Below are positions 34,515 to 45,627 of a stretch of DNA of 64,000 nt, in pieces (within the stretch, counting starts at the first letter, position 1; the number at the start of each line of letters is the position of its first letter). The stretch covers positions 372,001-436,000 of the forward strand of contig JAMWFC010000033.1 of NCBI GenBank assembly GCA_027475525.1, read 5' to 3'. Under the pieces are notes generated by a model. The model was not told where the DNA came from, did not search any database, and saw nothing but the letters and a program-made list of their open reading frames with translations. Origin of the DNA: Macrolepiota albuminosa (taxonomy: Eukaryota > Basidiomycota > Agaricomycetes > Agaricales > Agaricaceae). The position numbers and the translations under genes are program-made.

Positions 34515-35164
34515 TAATCGATCTATGTCCTGTCATTTTTTATTATGTCGCTCATGCTCATGATGCGTTGCATTTTTATCCACCAATGCTTTTCCTATCC
34601 TTTCCCTCTCTATCTTGTCGCCTTTACATGATGTTGCGATCATCTGATATTATAAATGTATATCTATCTACCCTCGACCCCACTCCGTTTTCACGCTCTG
34701 TTATACCGAGACAGACATTCGAGTCTTTTTCATCCAAAAACTTTGGATGTAAATGATGTGCCATAAATAATATCTCACAAGGTGATCACATGACTATCAT
34801 CACTTTCATCAATGCTGACTATTTCGACCCTTGAGCGCTCCTGCGGCTTAGTAAACCAGGGAAAATATGGACTATCTACATAATAAATGGATTGATTGAA
34901 AATGAAAGTCTTGTTGGATGGAATATTGGTGTGGACCTTTCGTAGTCGTGGCCCTTCTTCGGCAGAATTTGCACTATTGGCCCTAGAATTTCTGATGCTC
35001 ATGTGGCTAATTACCACCGTTTATTTACTTTTTGCATCCTGTTTACAGTCGCTGTTACAAAGTATAAACGCGTTTAAAACGATTGGCGCGGATATTTGGT
35101 GGCTGTACACTTAGTAAGCATTGCCAGTCCCCCTTTTGGTACTCTCACAGGCGATTTACAAACG
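34515..35164. other. intergenic, no gene seen
   Basis: Short AT-rich spacer between the TUP1-like and ENGase genes. Only short frames; no domain or repeat recognised. Confidence 0.4.
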
Positions 35165-37775
35165 ATGCCCCAGTTCGCTAATTCCTCATCTACTAACAAA
35201 GATGTTCCTTATTTCTGCTCATTGAAAGATCTTGACGCATGGGCTGTAGGTCCAAATCATCGGAAACTTGACGGCGTCCTTAGGTATTTTGCTCGAGCAG
35301 ACGATGGGGGAAACAGACATCGAGGAAAGCTTTTGGTATTTCAGTCTTCTATTTAAGGAGAAGGGAAATCCACTCATCTCTTAAAAAGGTCTGCCATGAC
35401 TATAAGGTAATTCAAAATGTCGTTTGTACGTCAAAGTCTGATTTATACCTAGGGAGGCTATACTGAGAACCCTTCTGCAATGTCATACACGTACAACTTC
35501 TGGTCTAGTTGTGACACTTTTGTATAGCAAGTTGGATTGGTGATCTGCCTCTTTTGTAAGCTGATCTTGGCGACTAGTTTTTCGCATCACCGTGTCACGG
35601 TTCCCCCTCCTGGTTGGATCACTGCAGCGCACAGACAAGGCGCAAAGGTCCTTGGTACTCTGTATGCTTTTTTTCTTGCAGTGTAAGTCGTCAAGTATTC
35701 ATGCAATACCTTTGGAGAATATTCGAAGGAAACGATGAAGAAGATTGCCTTCGTCTTTTGGTAGGACAACTCCCCCAATCTATCAATGGGCCTGCTAAGG
35801 GCGCTTCTGGACACACATCTCTTCCATTGTCTCCACATTATGCAAGACTTCTTGCAGAGCTAGCCTGTCAGCGTGGTTTTGATGGTTATCTTTTGAATTT
35901 TGAATGTCCACTTCGTCACGGCGTCGAGCAGTGTAGAACCCTGACTGCATGGATAACCCTTCTGCAATCCGAGATTGTAAAGAAAGTCGGAAGTCACGGA
36001 GAAACACACTGGTATATCATTCCTACGTCGCCATATCGCGTCTTATTGATCTTGTATAGGTATGATAGTGTGATCTTCAATGGTCAGTTGAAATGGCAAG
36101 ATCGCTTGAACAGTCTAAATCTTCCTTTCTTCCTTTCTTCAACCACCATATTTACAAATTACACAGTACGTCCTTTATTGATGGTTACCCCACTCATCTT
36201 TAGGTCGTTTTTGTCTAGTGGCCGCCAAATTACCCGAACATGACGGCGGAGTACTTTCTATCATTAGACTCTGTTTTGGCTGGCGATACCCCAAGTTCTC
36301 AGCCGTACCGAAAATCTTTGAATGATATATACATGGGCGTCGATGTCTGGGGTCGCGGGTCACATGGCGGGGGAGGCTTTGGATCGTACAAAGCTATTAC
36401 TCATATCGCCCCAGATTCCCTGGGTCTTAGCGTCGCGCTCTTTGGACAAGGTTGGACCTGGGAAAGTGAACAGGATAAGCCAGGGTTTAGCTGGGAGAAA
36501 TGGTGGGAATATGATCGTAAATTATGGGTCGGACCTATCAGTGGGGAGGTCGAGGTTCCCGACGCTCCTAGAAGAAAAGGAGAGCCTGAATGTCCTCACG
36601 GCCCGTTCCAGCCCATTGCAAGTTTCTTTCCCCACAATCCTCCTCCAGATCCTTTGGAACTTCCTTTTCATACCACGTTCAGTCCTGGGGTCGGCCGAGC
36701 CTGGTTTGTCAATGGAATCAGTGTTTATCAGACAGCCAACGGTTGGACAGACATTGATAAACAATGTTCTATTGGAGATTTATTGTGGCCTTTCCCTGCT
36801 GTATGCTGGGAAGATGGTGAACGGACCAGTCCTTTGCCTAAACTCTTGCCATCCATATGTTTCGAAGATGCTTGGAACGGCGGAAGTTCCATCAGGCTCA
36901 ATATGTCCTGTTCAGGTTCGGAGGAGGAGGATGCAATGTTCAAAAACGTTTGGATACCGACTCAGACCATGTCCGTGACTACTGGCACGACGTACAAAGC
37001 TACTCTATACTACAAGGTCGTCAAATCTGGTCAGGCTGATCTTGACCTAGGACTCTCCATGAAATCTACAGCTTCTGCTTCTGGCGCTGGCGCTGCTATA
37101 TTTGAGGTTCAGCCCATCGTTAACTCTGACAGTGAACTTCCAGGTGGCTGGTCTGAGCTATCTATCCAGTTTGGCGTGTCAACAAAGCAGGACCAAGTGA
37201 CTCAACAACGGAGTGCAATTGGACTCATAGTTGCAATTCTAGCCGAAGATCCTACTCAAGACTTGGATATAGAGATCCTTATTGGACAACTGAACATATA
37301 CCCCATTATACCAACTGATGTTCCACATAATCCCATAATACTCTGGGCGAATTTTGCAGTACCAGAGTCTAAGGATATCCCAGGAATACTTTCCTGGGAA
37401 GTCGGTGTATCCTTACCTCCCTTAGCATCGACCGGTATCAAGTCTGTCAATGACCCCGTATCTGCTTGGCCAATTCAACCATCATATGACTGGTTCCCTC
37501 GGTTCATGTACTACAACATTTATGGACTTCCTCATTCTCTGGCCGGACATGTAAGCCAACCCGAGGAAGCTCTTTGGCTGGGGACGACTGGTCTGGTAGG
37601 TCACAGCAAAGTGTTTGAAGTTGTGCTTCAGGAACTTCCGTTTTGGTCCGAGGTTCGCATGGGAAATTGTACGAAGATTCGATTTTACATACAGGGAGTA
37701 ACAGATCATGGTGACGTATTAGAATGGGAGAAATGCGTTTTTGTAGATGCAGACCTACATTCGATCCTAGCCTAG
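35165..37775 (+). CDS. endo-beta-N-acetylglucosaminidase, GH85 (ENGase)
   Basis: Cleaves the chitobiose core of N-glycans; no signal peptide, so probably cytosolic, acting on free glycans and misfolded glycoproteins. Family landmarks in order: SLKDLDAWAV, LDGVLRYFAR, GGYTENPSAMSYTYNFWSSC, FVYFSHHRVTVPPPGWITAA HRQG, AKVLGTLIFE, and the active site GFDGYLLNFECPL. In that site Asn and Glu of NxE are the oxazoline-positioning and acid/base residues. HWYDSVIFNGQLKWQ supplies the catalytic-site Tyr. Introns begin near 35335, 35407, 35527, 35662, 36011 and 36166. The one at 35527-35577 has a GC donor (TA|GCAAGT); using it restores FVYFSHHR exactly. About 750 residues, ending SILA. The ~300-residue C-terminal part is the beta-sandwich region typical of GH85. 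Confidence 0.92.
35527..35577 (+). other. GC-AG intron in ENGase
   Basis: Donor GCAAGT, acceptor GACTAG, 51 nt. No GT donor nearby gives the phase needed to reach the conserved FVYFSHHR sequence. This is the standard consensus context for GC donors. Confidence 0.8.
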
Positions 37776-37836
37776 TACAGCCAATCACGACTGAACAACA
37801 CGATATATGTAGACTTTACTTGGAGCAACACTCGCT

Positions 37837-40220
37837 CTACGGTGTTGCTCTCGCACCCATCAAGTACTGCATGATTTGGAATGCAGCCTAGAACATGGAT
37901 ATCAGAGGCTGGGCGGAAGTAGCTTCAAGGCGGCTTACCACCGGGGAGAATTGCGGGACCCTTCAAGACATTTGATGAGAAACCATTCAATAAACTCAAC
38001 GTTGCATACGTACATGTGGCCGCTCAATTGTACCTCAACGTATGTGAGTCCTCGCTCATTATGAGTGTTTCCTAAAGCTCCAACTCCATCAACAATGAAG
38101 GAATCGTTCGCAATGGGTGTCTGGAAGCCTTGCTTTCCGTTCCCTAAGGGGTGTTCAACAGGACCATTAAAACAGAATATTGCTTAAAGCTCACAAGTCA
38201 TGCTGGAACAGGCGATCACATACTTCATAACAATTTTTTATTAGATACAAGGAAAGGACGCACTTTTGAATGACAATCCTCGTTCTGAATGGTATCGTCA
38301 TATCGGTGATACTTAGTATCAACAGTTCAGGACCACTCACCCTTCAGCGATTAGGATAAAATCAGCGAGGCCATGAACAATGACAGTCCTGTTGCTTTTC
38401 TCGATGACATTTGGTAAAACACTGAGAGCAGATGGAATACTGGCATCTCCGTGGGGGAAAACATTTATGTCGGAGCATTCCTTCCAGGACACGTCAACTG
38501 GCGCATGGATCGCTTCCTTGACATCTTCTCTATCAAAGTATATTGGCGACACCTGAACCTGTTCAAAAGATCCTCTAGATCACGAAAGAGTGAGCTAAGA
38601 AACAAAAAGAGGACATGTGGACACACGGGAAGCCAAGGACGTCCCAGAGAATAGGAAATGTGTCGAAGATGCGATAGATATTGAACGCAGGGTTAAGGAT
38701 CAATGCGGCTTCAAAGATGATATCCCACGCATCGCATCCAGGATCTGCAGAAGTCGATTTGCCTGGGAGAGGAAGAAGTCCTTGAGGAGGGTACGTGACA
38801 TGCTTGTCAAAGTAGCCAGCATAATTGCACTTCAATGCCAGGGCATCTAGCTCCGACATGAAGGATTGGCTATACAATGACATGGCTCAATTTAGCCCCA
38901 TTGAAGTTGAAATGGAACTGACTTGAAAGCAAAGACATGCTCATATTTGTGGACAAAGTCAACTGCGGGTATCTGTTCTTGAACGACGTCCCACGATAGT
39001 GACGCTTTTCAAGAGTAAAGAAGGTTCGTCATGGCAAGATCGACATCAAACCAAGCCCTTACGATCAGATATCCAGATTCCTTGGAGGTCCAAGTCGAGG
39101 AGAGTAGGGTGCTCATATATGAAGTTAGCAATATCTGGGGAAATGACCCTTTTTCCATGCAAAGCAAATCAATAGTCGTTGACTTGACTCACAAGGCACA
39201 TAGGCTCCGGCATACTTTTGAAGAACTGTCAGGTTGAAGCACATGAACGCGAAACACGCCAAACTCACGCTTTCGCCTGATAGATAGAATTTCTTATTCT
39301 TCAGCTCCGAGAAAACTTCAAGAAATTGCTGTAAGAATCCAACCAATTGTGCGGCAAGGTCATCCTCGTCCTTAATTTCTCATTAGTGGATTGAATTCAA
39401 GAAGAGGAATCAATCACAAAACACTTACCTTGATATCCGGTTTACCTTGAGAGAAGCCTGTACCAACAGGCTGTTCTACCCAGAGAACAGTAGAAAGGTT
39501 AGTCCAGCTGAATTCATTCACGGTAGCCTTGGCTTGGCCATAGCTCCATTGAAAAGGCTGGAAACAAAGTTCTTGGTATGTTCCAATAATTGAAGTAACT
39601 GTACACAGACCCCATTTTCTTGGAGAAGACCCTCAAGGGACGAGCAACCCGGTCCACCATTAGTCCTGTTTAGTTGTTTTTAGCATGAACATGAAACAAG
39701 GAAACAAGCCGCGTCAAAACGCACCAGAAAATGAGATCATCAAGACTTCCCTCGGGACCAGGGGGAAAGAGCCAGAAAAACAGCTTTGGGGCTATGTTGG
39801 TATCCTGCGGGGTCAGAAACCTCATCATTGGACTGACCTTGCGAGTCTCATTCTGGTCACTGCTAATAGGCAGCAATCCCGACCAACTAGGTCCGATATC
39901 AAAGTCGACCTCGGGGATGGTCGTCCCGTCCACATAGAACTCTGGGGGATAAAAAACGATCTTTCAAAACTTGGGTGCAAAAAGAGGTCCAAGTATATCC
40001 ACGTACGAGACGCTGCAGGATTGGAGAACGTGATATTCTTGACGGTAGCACGTTTCACTGGGAACGAGTGGGCATGAGCAGCTTCAGTGCCCGGGATCGT
40101 ACGCCAACGCTTAGCAGCGGCAAGTTGTCGTGCGTGAATATCCTCTTTGCGCAATTGACGCCCCTGTGCTCCAAGCACGCTTGCTGCAGCGATAAGTGTA
40201 AACCACAGCTGATAGAACAT
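37837..40220 (-). CDS. secreted serine carboxypeptidase (S10), copy A
   Basis: Serine carboxypeptidase removing C-terminal residues from peptides outside the cell or in the vacuole. It starts with a signal peptide (MFYQLWFTLIAAASVLGAQG) and a short propeptide with dibasic KR. Family motifs: [52 protein letters not shown], catalytic Ser in SGES-YAGAYVPY (split by an intron near 39268), and catalytic Asp in IVHGLADFILIAEG. The catalytic His is in VQLSGHM-VPQFSP, close to the C-terminus MQYLMGARATP and the stop at 37837-37839. More than ten short introns. It is an inverted paralog of the gene at 52360-54731, with the same intron positions where I checked (after the SGES serine and around the C-terminal GHM). 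Both copies look intact. Confidence 0.9.
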
Positions 40221-40668
40221 GACCCTGATTATACCGTGGTGCGATATACGACAAGGGGGTTGATTTCATGGCATTCTCAGGTTATTTATCTATGCGACGA
40301 TAAGAACTTGTAACGACAAGATTGAGCGCCATGCGTTGTCGTGGAAAATCAGCAGAGTGGATAATACCGCTTTTGGCTTTCCGACAGGCGGACGTTGGGA
40401 TTTTTGGCATAAGTCTTGTGCACATGACATTTTAGCGTGGAAATAGAAGTCCTATACTTGCAATCAAACACATGAGCCTCAGAATACTTTTCGCCTTATC
40501 TACATTGCGACAGAGTACAGTGATCTGGCTCGGACACGAGCGGTAGTCTACGATACGGTAATGGTATTGACCATCTCACTATTTCGTGATTAACACGGAG
40601 TTACAGTTAGTTCAAGGATCACTATGTGTGCCACGTCGATCTCAAGAGTTTGAGGTGCTGCACGTGTC
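40221..40668. other. intergenic, no gene seen
   Basis: Spacer between the 5' end of carboxypeptidase A and the 3' end of the PdxT-like gene. It must contain the carboxypeptidase promoter. No TATA box stands out. Confidence 0.4.
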
Positions 40669-41518
40669 TCAAATCGCAGCAGGAAATACACACTCCTTGA
40701 CAAAGTACTCGTGGAAACGGTGATCTTGGGTAAGCTCCGGGTGGAAGGTGGTCAAGAAGTGTCGTCCCTGGCGCAACGCGACGATGGTCTTGGGGTCATT
40801 CTCGTCCAGCGAAGAAAGTGATTGCGGTAAAAGGCTTGTGTGTAGACGAGCAATCACTTGAATGGGAGGATCATTAGGCCCAGGTGTGAGCCTAAGCACG
40901 ACCTGTTATCAGTTCCATGAGTGGAAAAGCGATAATCAATCATGAGGACCGGACTTGCCGGAGCGCGGATGAAGAAACCCTTAAACGGTTTCTCCGAATT
41001 GCGTAGACCGACAACGTTGAGGTCAGCCTCAAAAGATTCTACCTGCGACCCCCAGCCATTTCTAGCGATCGTGATAGAAATCCCGTCCAGAATCTCTTGC
41101 CCGCCTTTCTTTGTGCCTTCCACCATGTGGGATAACATGATCGCACCTGCACACGTTCCCCAAACAGGCTTGGTCTTCACGAATTGTCGAAGGGGCTCTA
41201 GAAGACCAGAAACACGGGCGAGAACGGCCATGGTTGTGGATTCTGTCAACGATGTTGGAAATTTACATCATTTTCCAAGCTGATCGCACTTACCTCCCCC
41301 AGGAATAATCAAAGCATCGCAACGATTTAAGTCATCCACACTGCGCACCTGCGCAACGACAATCTTTTGCTTCAGAGACAATTTTTTGAGCATAGCCTGA
41401 TGCTCGATAAAGGCACCCTGGAGAGCTTCAGAAAATATCAGACAACAGGAAGAAAGAAAGTGTAGCACAACGCACCAAGTATGCCGACGACAACTTCTTC
41501 CCTGTTAGGAATCGCCAT
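40669..41518 (-). CDS. SNO1: pyridoxal 5'-phosphate synthase glutaminase subunit (Pdx2/SNO/PdxT)
   Basis: Class-I-like glutamine amidotransferase that hydrolyses glutamine and passes ammonia to PdxS/SNZ to make vitamin B6. Start ATG at 41518 (MAIPNREEVVVGILALQGAF after splicing the 50-nt intron 41426-41475). A second intron in PGG-ESTTMAVL and a third before VVLRLTPGPNDP complete the model of about 250 residues. Active-site nucleophile Cys in VWGTCAGAIML and the His-Glu pair in TTFHPELTQDHRFHEYF are present, so the enzyme should be competent. The N-terminal GILALQGAF and IIPGGEST are the family signature. The synthase partner (PdxS) is not in this window. Gene symbol follows the yeast ortholog. 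Confidence 0.92.
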
Positions 41519-42303
41519 GTTGTGCTCGCAGACCGCGCCGACCTGAGTCAAGATTAGTGATATGAAGCAGAACGTGAATTATAAGGACAAAGAACACATG
41601 TTACCCATATAGATCTTATCGAAATAAAAGCTGCTTACCTGCTCCGGCTTCCGAGTCCAACCTGACTCTGAAGACGTTTGAATTGACGATCACTTCGTTT
41701 TTTGTCGGCGAGCCTCAGTGATCCGTGATCGGCAATCACCGATCCTCGGAAGTCGGATAAATATGTCGAGATTATCAGCAGTAAGGACCTGTTATCTTAC
41801 AACTTCTTCTGACCTTAAGATGATGTGAATACACTTTTTGTTGCTACATATCTTCGGGTTTTCTGTCGAAAATGCCTGAGCTAGTTTCCTTCCCGGACCT
41901 TGACGAGCTCAGCACCCACCGCACTGTGGCTAATCTGATACTCTTGCTATCTGGCTGACAGATATCATTTGCAGAGTCTTTTCATGCTGCTTCATCGACT
42001 TTTTGTACTATAGGAATGGTATCCTCTGTGGCTCGTCAAGTCTTCAAAAGCGTTGATTTCAAGTATGGAGTGCTATATATGACAGGTCATGCATGCATCA
42101 TGGTCATCAAATTAACCTCCGCGCAACACAACTTCTATTCCATGTCAGCACATCTGCGGCGGTCTGGTTCTCAGGAGAAGGCGGATGTATCGCACGAATT
42201 CACATAGGTTGTCCTTGTGACTGACCTCAGCGATTCGCGAACGCATCCAATCTGATGAATGCCATATTTTATATTCATGTCTTTCATGCGCTTTAACTCC
42301 CCC

Positions 42304-42384
42304 TCTGATATTAGGCCTGTTCTATGCTATTCTTTCTGATATTCCACCTCTTCTCTGATATTCGACTCCTTCCTTGATATCTCG
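42304..42384 (+). repeat. pyrimidine-rich TGATATTC repeats in promoter
   Basis: Degenerate reiteration of C-T-C-TGATATT-C/A units (CTCTGATATTAGG, TTCTGATATTCC, TCTGATATTCG, CTTGATATCTC) spaced about 20-28 nt apart, upstream of the cerato-platanin start. GATA-factor-type cores (GATA) recur four times. Confidence 0.55.
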
Positions 42385-42534
42385 TGATCTTCTCAAGCTA
42401 GAATAACGGCCGGGTCTGCGGTAACATTTTCTCACTGTGCGATCCATCATTGTTCTTCGAACTCGAGTCGCTAGTCTAAATCTGGATGTCTGAGAACTTC
42501 AAGTTCCGTACATCAGAAGAGTTGGTTTATGGAG

Positions 42535-42540
42535 TATAAA
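42535..42540 (+). promoter_or_regulatory. TATA box of cerato-platanin gene
   Basis: GAGTATAAAGGGACC, 118 nt upstream of the ATG at 42653. Distance allows a normal leader (about 80-90 nt), which begins around the CAGTCGG/CACCCAACAA sequence. Confidence 0.6.
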
Positions 42541-42652
42541 GGGACCTTGTAGTAGTAGGATTCTACTTCAGTCGGAAGCACCCAACAAACTTCAGTCTCA
42601 TACACCACCGCGCTGACGCTATTTTGAAAGAATTTACCACTCTATTTCCACC

Positions 42653-43075
42653 ATGAAGTTCATATCTACCCTGGCATCTCTCATTCTCCTTCCTGCTTTA
42701 GCCTTCGCAGACAGCGTCTCTTTCGATCCAGTTTACGACATGGGTTCAGAGTCCATGAACGTCGTTGCTTGCTCTAGCGCCATCGAAGCAAGAGGCTTCC
42801 AGACTTTCGGCTCTCTACCCGACTTCCCGTTTATCGGCGGGGCCGCCGCTGTCGAGGGCTTTGGTTCAGCAAACTGTGGGACGTGCTGGAACCTCACATT
42901 CGTTACTTTAGGTGTATCGAACACAATTAGCGTGCTGGCGATAGATACTGCTAGCCTGGGGTTCAATATCGCGTTGACGGCGATGAATCAGTTAACGGAT
43001 GGCCAGGCCATTGCCCTGGGACGTATCAATGCTGCATCGGTCCAAGTTGACCCGTCAGTTTGTGGTCTGGCGTGA
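42653..43075 (+). CDS. cerato-platanin family secreted protein
   Basis: Small secreted double-psi-beta-barrel protein of the expansin-like fold that binds chitin oligomers and sits in the cell wall; members can act as elicitors. Intronless, 140 residues. Signal peptide is residues 1-19 (ending LAFA before Asp20). Four cysteines at 40, 75, 78 and 137 match the family's two disulfides. Signatures: VSFDPVYD, VACS, CGTCWNLTF, LAIDTASLGFNI, LTDGQAIALGRI. The length and spacing are typical. It has a clear TATA box and a pyrimidine/GATA-rich upstream repeat, suggesting strong regulated expression. Confidence 0.95.
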   Translation: MKFISTLASLILLPALAFADSVSFDPVYDMGSESMNVVACSSAIEARGFQTFGSLPDFPFIGGAAAVEGFGSANCGTCWNLTFVTLGVSNTISVLAIDTASLGFNIALTAMNQLTDGQAIALGRINAASVQVDPSVCGLA

Positions 43076-43687
43076 GGACACAGTGGGTTTTCCTTTGGAT
43101 GGAGAACAGATTATCCTCAGTCTAATAACAAAATCGCAGAAATGTTATAAATTTGAAAGAAAGACAAAACAGACTTTTTTCGTAGTAGTGTATATGTGTA
43201 ACCTGACGCAAAAAGGACGATCTATTTGTCGTTATATTGGACCAAAAAAATATGGACGTACATACATGTATGACGCGATTATCATAACGATAGCAAATGG
43301 TCACAGGAGATATGAAGAAGAAATAGTTTCGTCCTGTTTCAGGTACAAGACAACAATCACTGACTACAAAGCCTGCAATGGGTGATCAGCACACGACAAC
43401 TGCATCAGGACGGTAATCAATTGTGATCCAAATCGTTCATGTGTACCTCAAACATCAGCGCGCTTATTATCTCCTTGGTTGAATTTTCTCGTTTTCTACC
43501 CTGTACATGAGTCGGTCTCAGAGTCGAGAATTTCAGGGGTGAGCGCTGAGGTGGGCAGTCACTGTACACGCTCAGGGCTAGTCCAGCCCTTTGGGTCGAG
43601 CTTGGGAAAAAAAAGCTCCGTGTTCCGACGATGACAAAGCTCCCAGCTGTTGCAAATTGAAACTATTCCTGTTTACCAACAACCACC
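43076..43687. other. intergenic, no gene seen
   Basis: 3' end of the cerato-platanin gene and promoter of the RNA-binding protein gene. An A-run at 43605-43612 precedes the next gene. Short overlapping frames only. Confidence 0.4.
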
Positions 43688-45627
43688 ATGTCGGACCTTG
43701 ACGCAGATTTGTACGGCGGCAAGTACTCTCACAGCATAGTCTTATCATTTGATCCTTAATGTTCCTTGTAGACCTTTATGGTAATGATGAGTTTGGTGCC
43801 GACGACGGTCCCTCAGACCAAAAAGACGTGAAATCTTCAACAGAAGCACCCCAGATAGAGACGAAGGCAGCGACGCCAGTGGCTAAGGATCCAGGTCCAG
43901 TGACGAAGATCTCACCAGTGACTACGATAGAATCGAATGGAGCAGCTTATTACTCAACAACCACTTCATCAACTTCCACGCAACACCAACCTGCGACGCA
44001 GCAAATTCCCACGTACGAACAGCCCCAGCCATCCGAATCAATTCCTTCATCTGGGGCATATCAAAATATACCTGTAAATGAACGTACCATAAGGCCCTCG
44101 GAAATGAAAGACGAAGGGTGAGTAGAGAGTCAATACTGATTCTTCATCCTAGGCGTTACTCTAGGGCCGCTCTTAGCGCGGCGGGGCTCTGTAGATGACG
44201 CACGCGTAGTCAGTCGCAATCGTCCCTAGCTTGTAGCTGGTGCCTCTCTATGTCTAGGCTAGGCTACACCCTCAGTAGCGTCTTTTCATTCTATTTCTGC
44301 TGTCATCACATCTCTCTGTTCTAGCCTACCGTTACTAATAGCAATCTCTTTGCTTTTTTTATATCTGCCTCTGCCTTCTTGTCGTGCCGTCGTGCCTTCA
44401 ACTCTGCAGCAAGATGTTTATTGGCGGGCTCAACTGGGATACAACGGACGGTACATACATCCGTTTATAGTTTCATAGTCGTTTTGTGTTTGCTAATACT
44501 AGGTTTTGATTAGAGACGCTTCGTGATTATTTCTCACAGTTCGGCAAAGTCGATGCCTGTACCATCATGCGAGATGCAGCAGGGCGCTCTCGCTGTTTTG
44601 CATTCCTGACATTTGAGGACCCCGCCAGTGTGAATGCCGTGATGGTTCGCGAACACGTCCTCGACGGTAAAATTGTATGTATTTTCTGTTTTTTATTTCT
44701 ATCTGCTGACAAATCAGTTAGATCGACCCAAAAAGAGCAATCCCGCGACAGGAACATCAGCGAGCGACAAAATTATTCATTGGTGGGCTGGCGGGCAGTG
44801 TCACTTCAGAGTCAATGCGCGAGTTCTTCTCTCAGTTTGGCAAGGTTATTGACTCGACCGTCATGCTTGACCGCGAAACCGGTCGGAGCAAGGGCTTCGG
44901 TTTCGTTTCCTTTGAGGACACCAATGTCCAACCATTCCTCGGCTTCGGCAACCTTGAAATCGATGGAAAGCTGGTATGTTATTTTGTTCTCTTATTTGCT
45001 GATTCTCTGACTTATCATCTGCAGATTGACGTCAAGCTCGCCCAGCCTCGATACCAGAGGGACAGCTATCCCAACGAAGACGGCCAAGGTGGAGGAAACT
45101 TCCAAAGTGGTGGTACCACACGCTTCAACCAACAACAAGGCAACTTTGGAGCGGCGGGTGCAGCAAATACACCGTTCGATCCTCAAGCTCTTGCGCAACT
45201 CTACACGCGCATGTTCCAAATGGCCGGTGGTGGGCAGATGAACCCCGCCATGATGGGGATGAACCCTATGATGGCCGCTGCGGCAGGCATGGGCGGCGCC
45301 GGGTTTGGCGGGATGCGTCCGGGAATGGGCATGGGTATGGCTGGTGGTATGGGTATGGCTGGCGGCATGGGCGGCGGTGGTATGGGCGGCGGTGGTATGG
45401 CTGGCGGTGGTATGACCGGTGGTGGTATGAGTGGAGGGATGGGCGGCGGTGTGGGTCGCGGCAATGCGATGGGTGGTGGTGCTGGGACAATGGGCCCGAA
45501 TGTACCCAGAGGCCCGAGAGGTGCGGGCGGAGGTGCAACGCCGACTGGCCCTATGGGTGCTGGGGGTACGGGTCCTCAGAGGTCTGGGCAACGTGGGCAG
45601 CACAGTTTTCATCCTTATGCCAGGTAA
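43688..45627 (+). CDS. hnRNP-type RNA-binding protein, two RRMs (Hrp1-like)
   Basis: Binds mRNA through tandem RRMs; the arrangement matches Hrp1/Nab4, DAZAP1 and Musashi-type hnRNPs, involved in 3'-end processing, export or translation. Acidic N-terminus (MSDLDADLYGDLYGNDEF) and a Ser/Thr/Gln-rich segment of ~100 residues. RRM1 has RNP2 KMFIGGL and RNP1 RCFAFLTF; the linker is IDPKRAIPR. RRM2 has RNP2 KLFIGGL and RNP1 KGFGFVSF. The tail is low-complexity Gly/Met-rich, like a prion-like or condensate-forming region (MGGGGMGGGG-type repeats, 45290-45500). Introns: 43719-43771 with a GC donor; 44118-44409, unusually long at 292 nt; then short introns near 44448, 44674 and 44972. RNA14, a functional partner of Hrp1 in yeast, is encoded 15 kb away. 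Confidence 0.9.
43719..43771 (+). other. GC-AG intron in hnRNP gene
   Basis: Exon 1 ends GGCG and the intron starts GCAAGT, ends TTGTAG (53 nt). It needs phase 1 to give DLYGNDEFG; the nearest GT donors give phase 2 and lose the frame. Second GC donor in this window. Confidence 0.75.
44118..44409 (+). other. long intron in hnRNP gene
   Basis: 292 nt, against about 45-60 nt for nearly all other introns here. Donor GGTGAGT, acceptor CTGCAG, pyrimidine-rich throughout. It ends directly before RRM1. Confidence 0.8.

Larger units (their letters stand above)
41519..42652. other. intergenic, divergent PdxT / cerato-platanin
   Basis: 1.1 kb containing both promoters. The right half has a CT-rich block with repeated CTGATATTC/CTGATATTA/CTTGATATCT words (42304-42384) ahead of the cerato-platanin TATA box. 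Confidence 0.5.

Noticed and set aside
36322..36978. 218-codon second + frame over ENGase
   Set aside because: Shadow frame of a clear GH85 coding exon.
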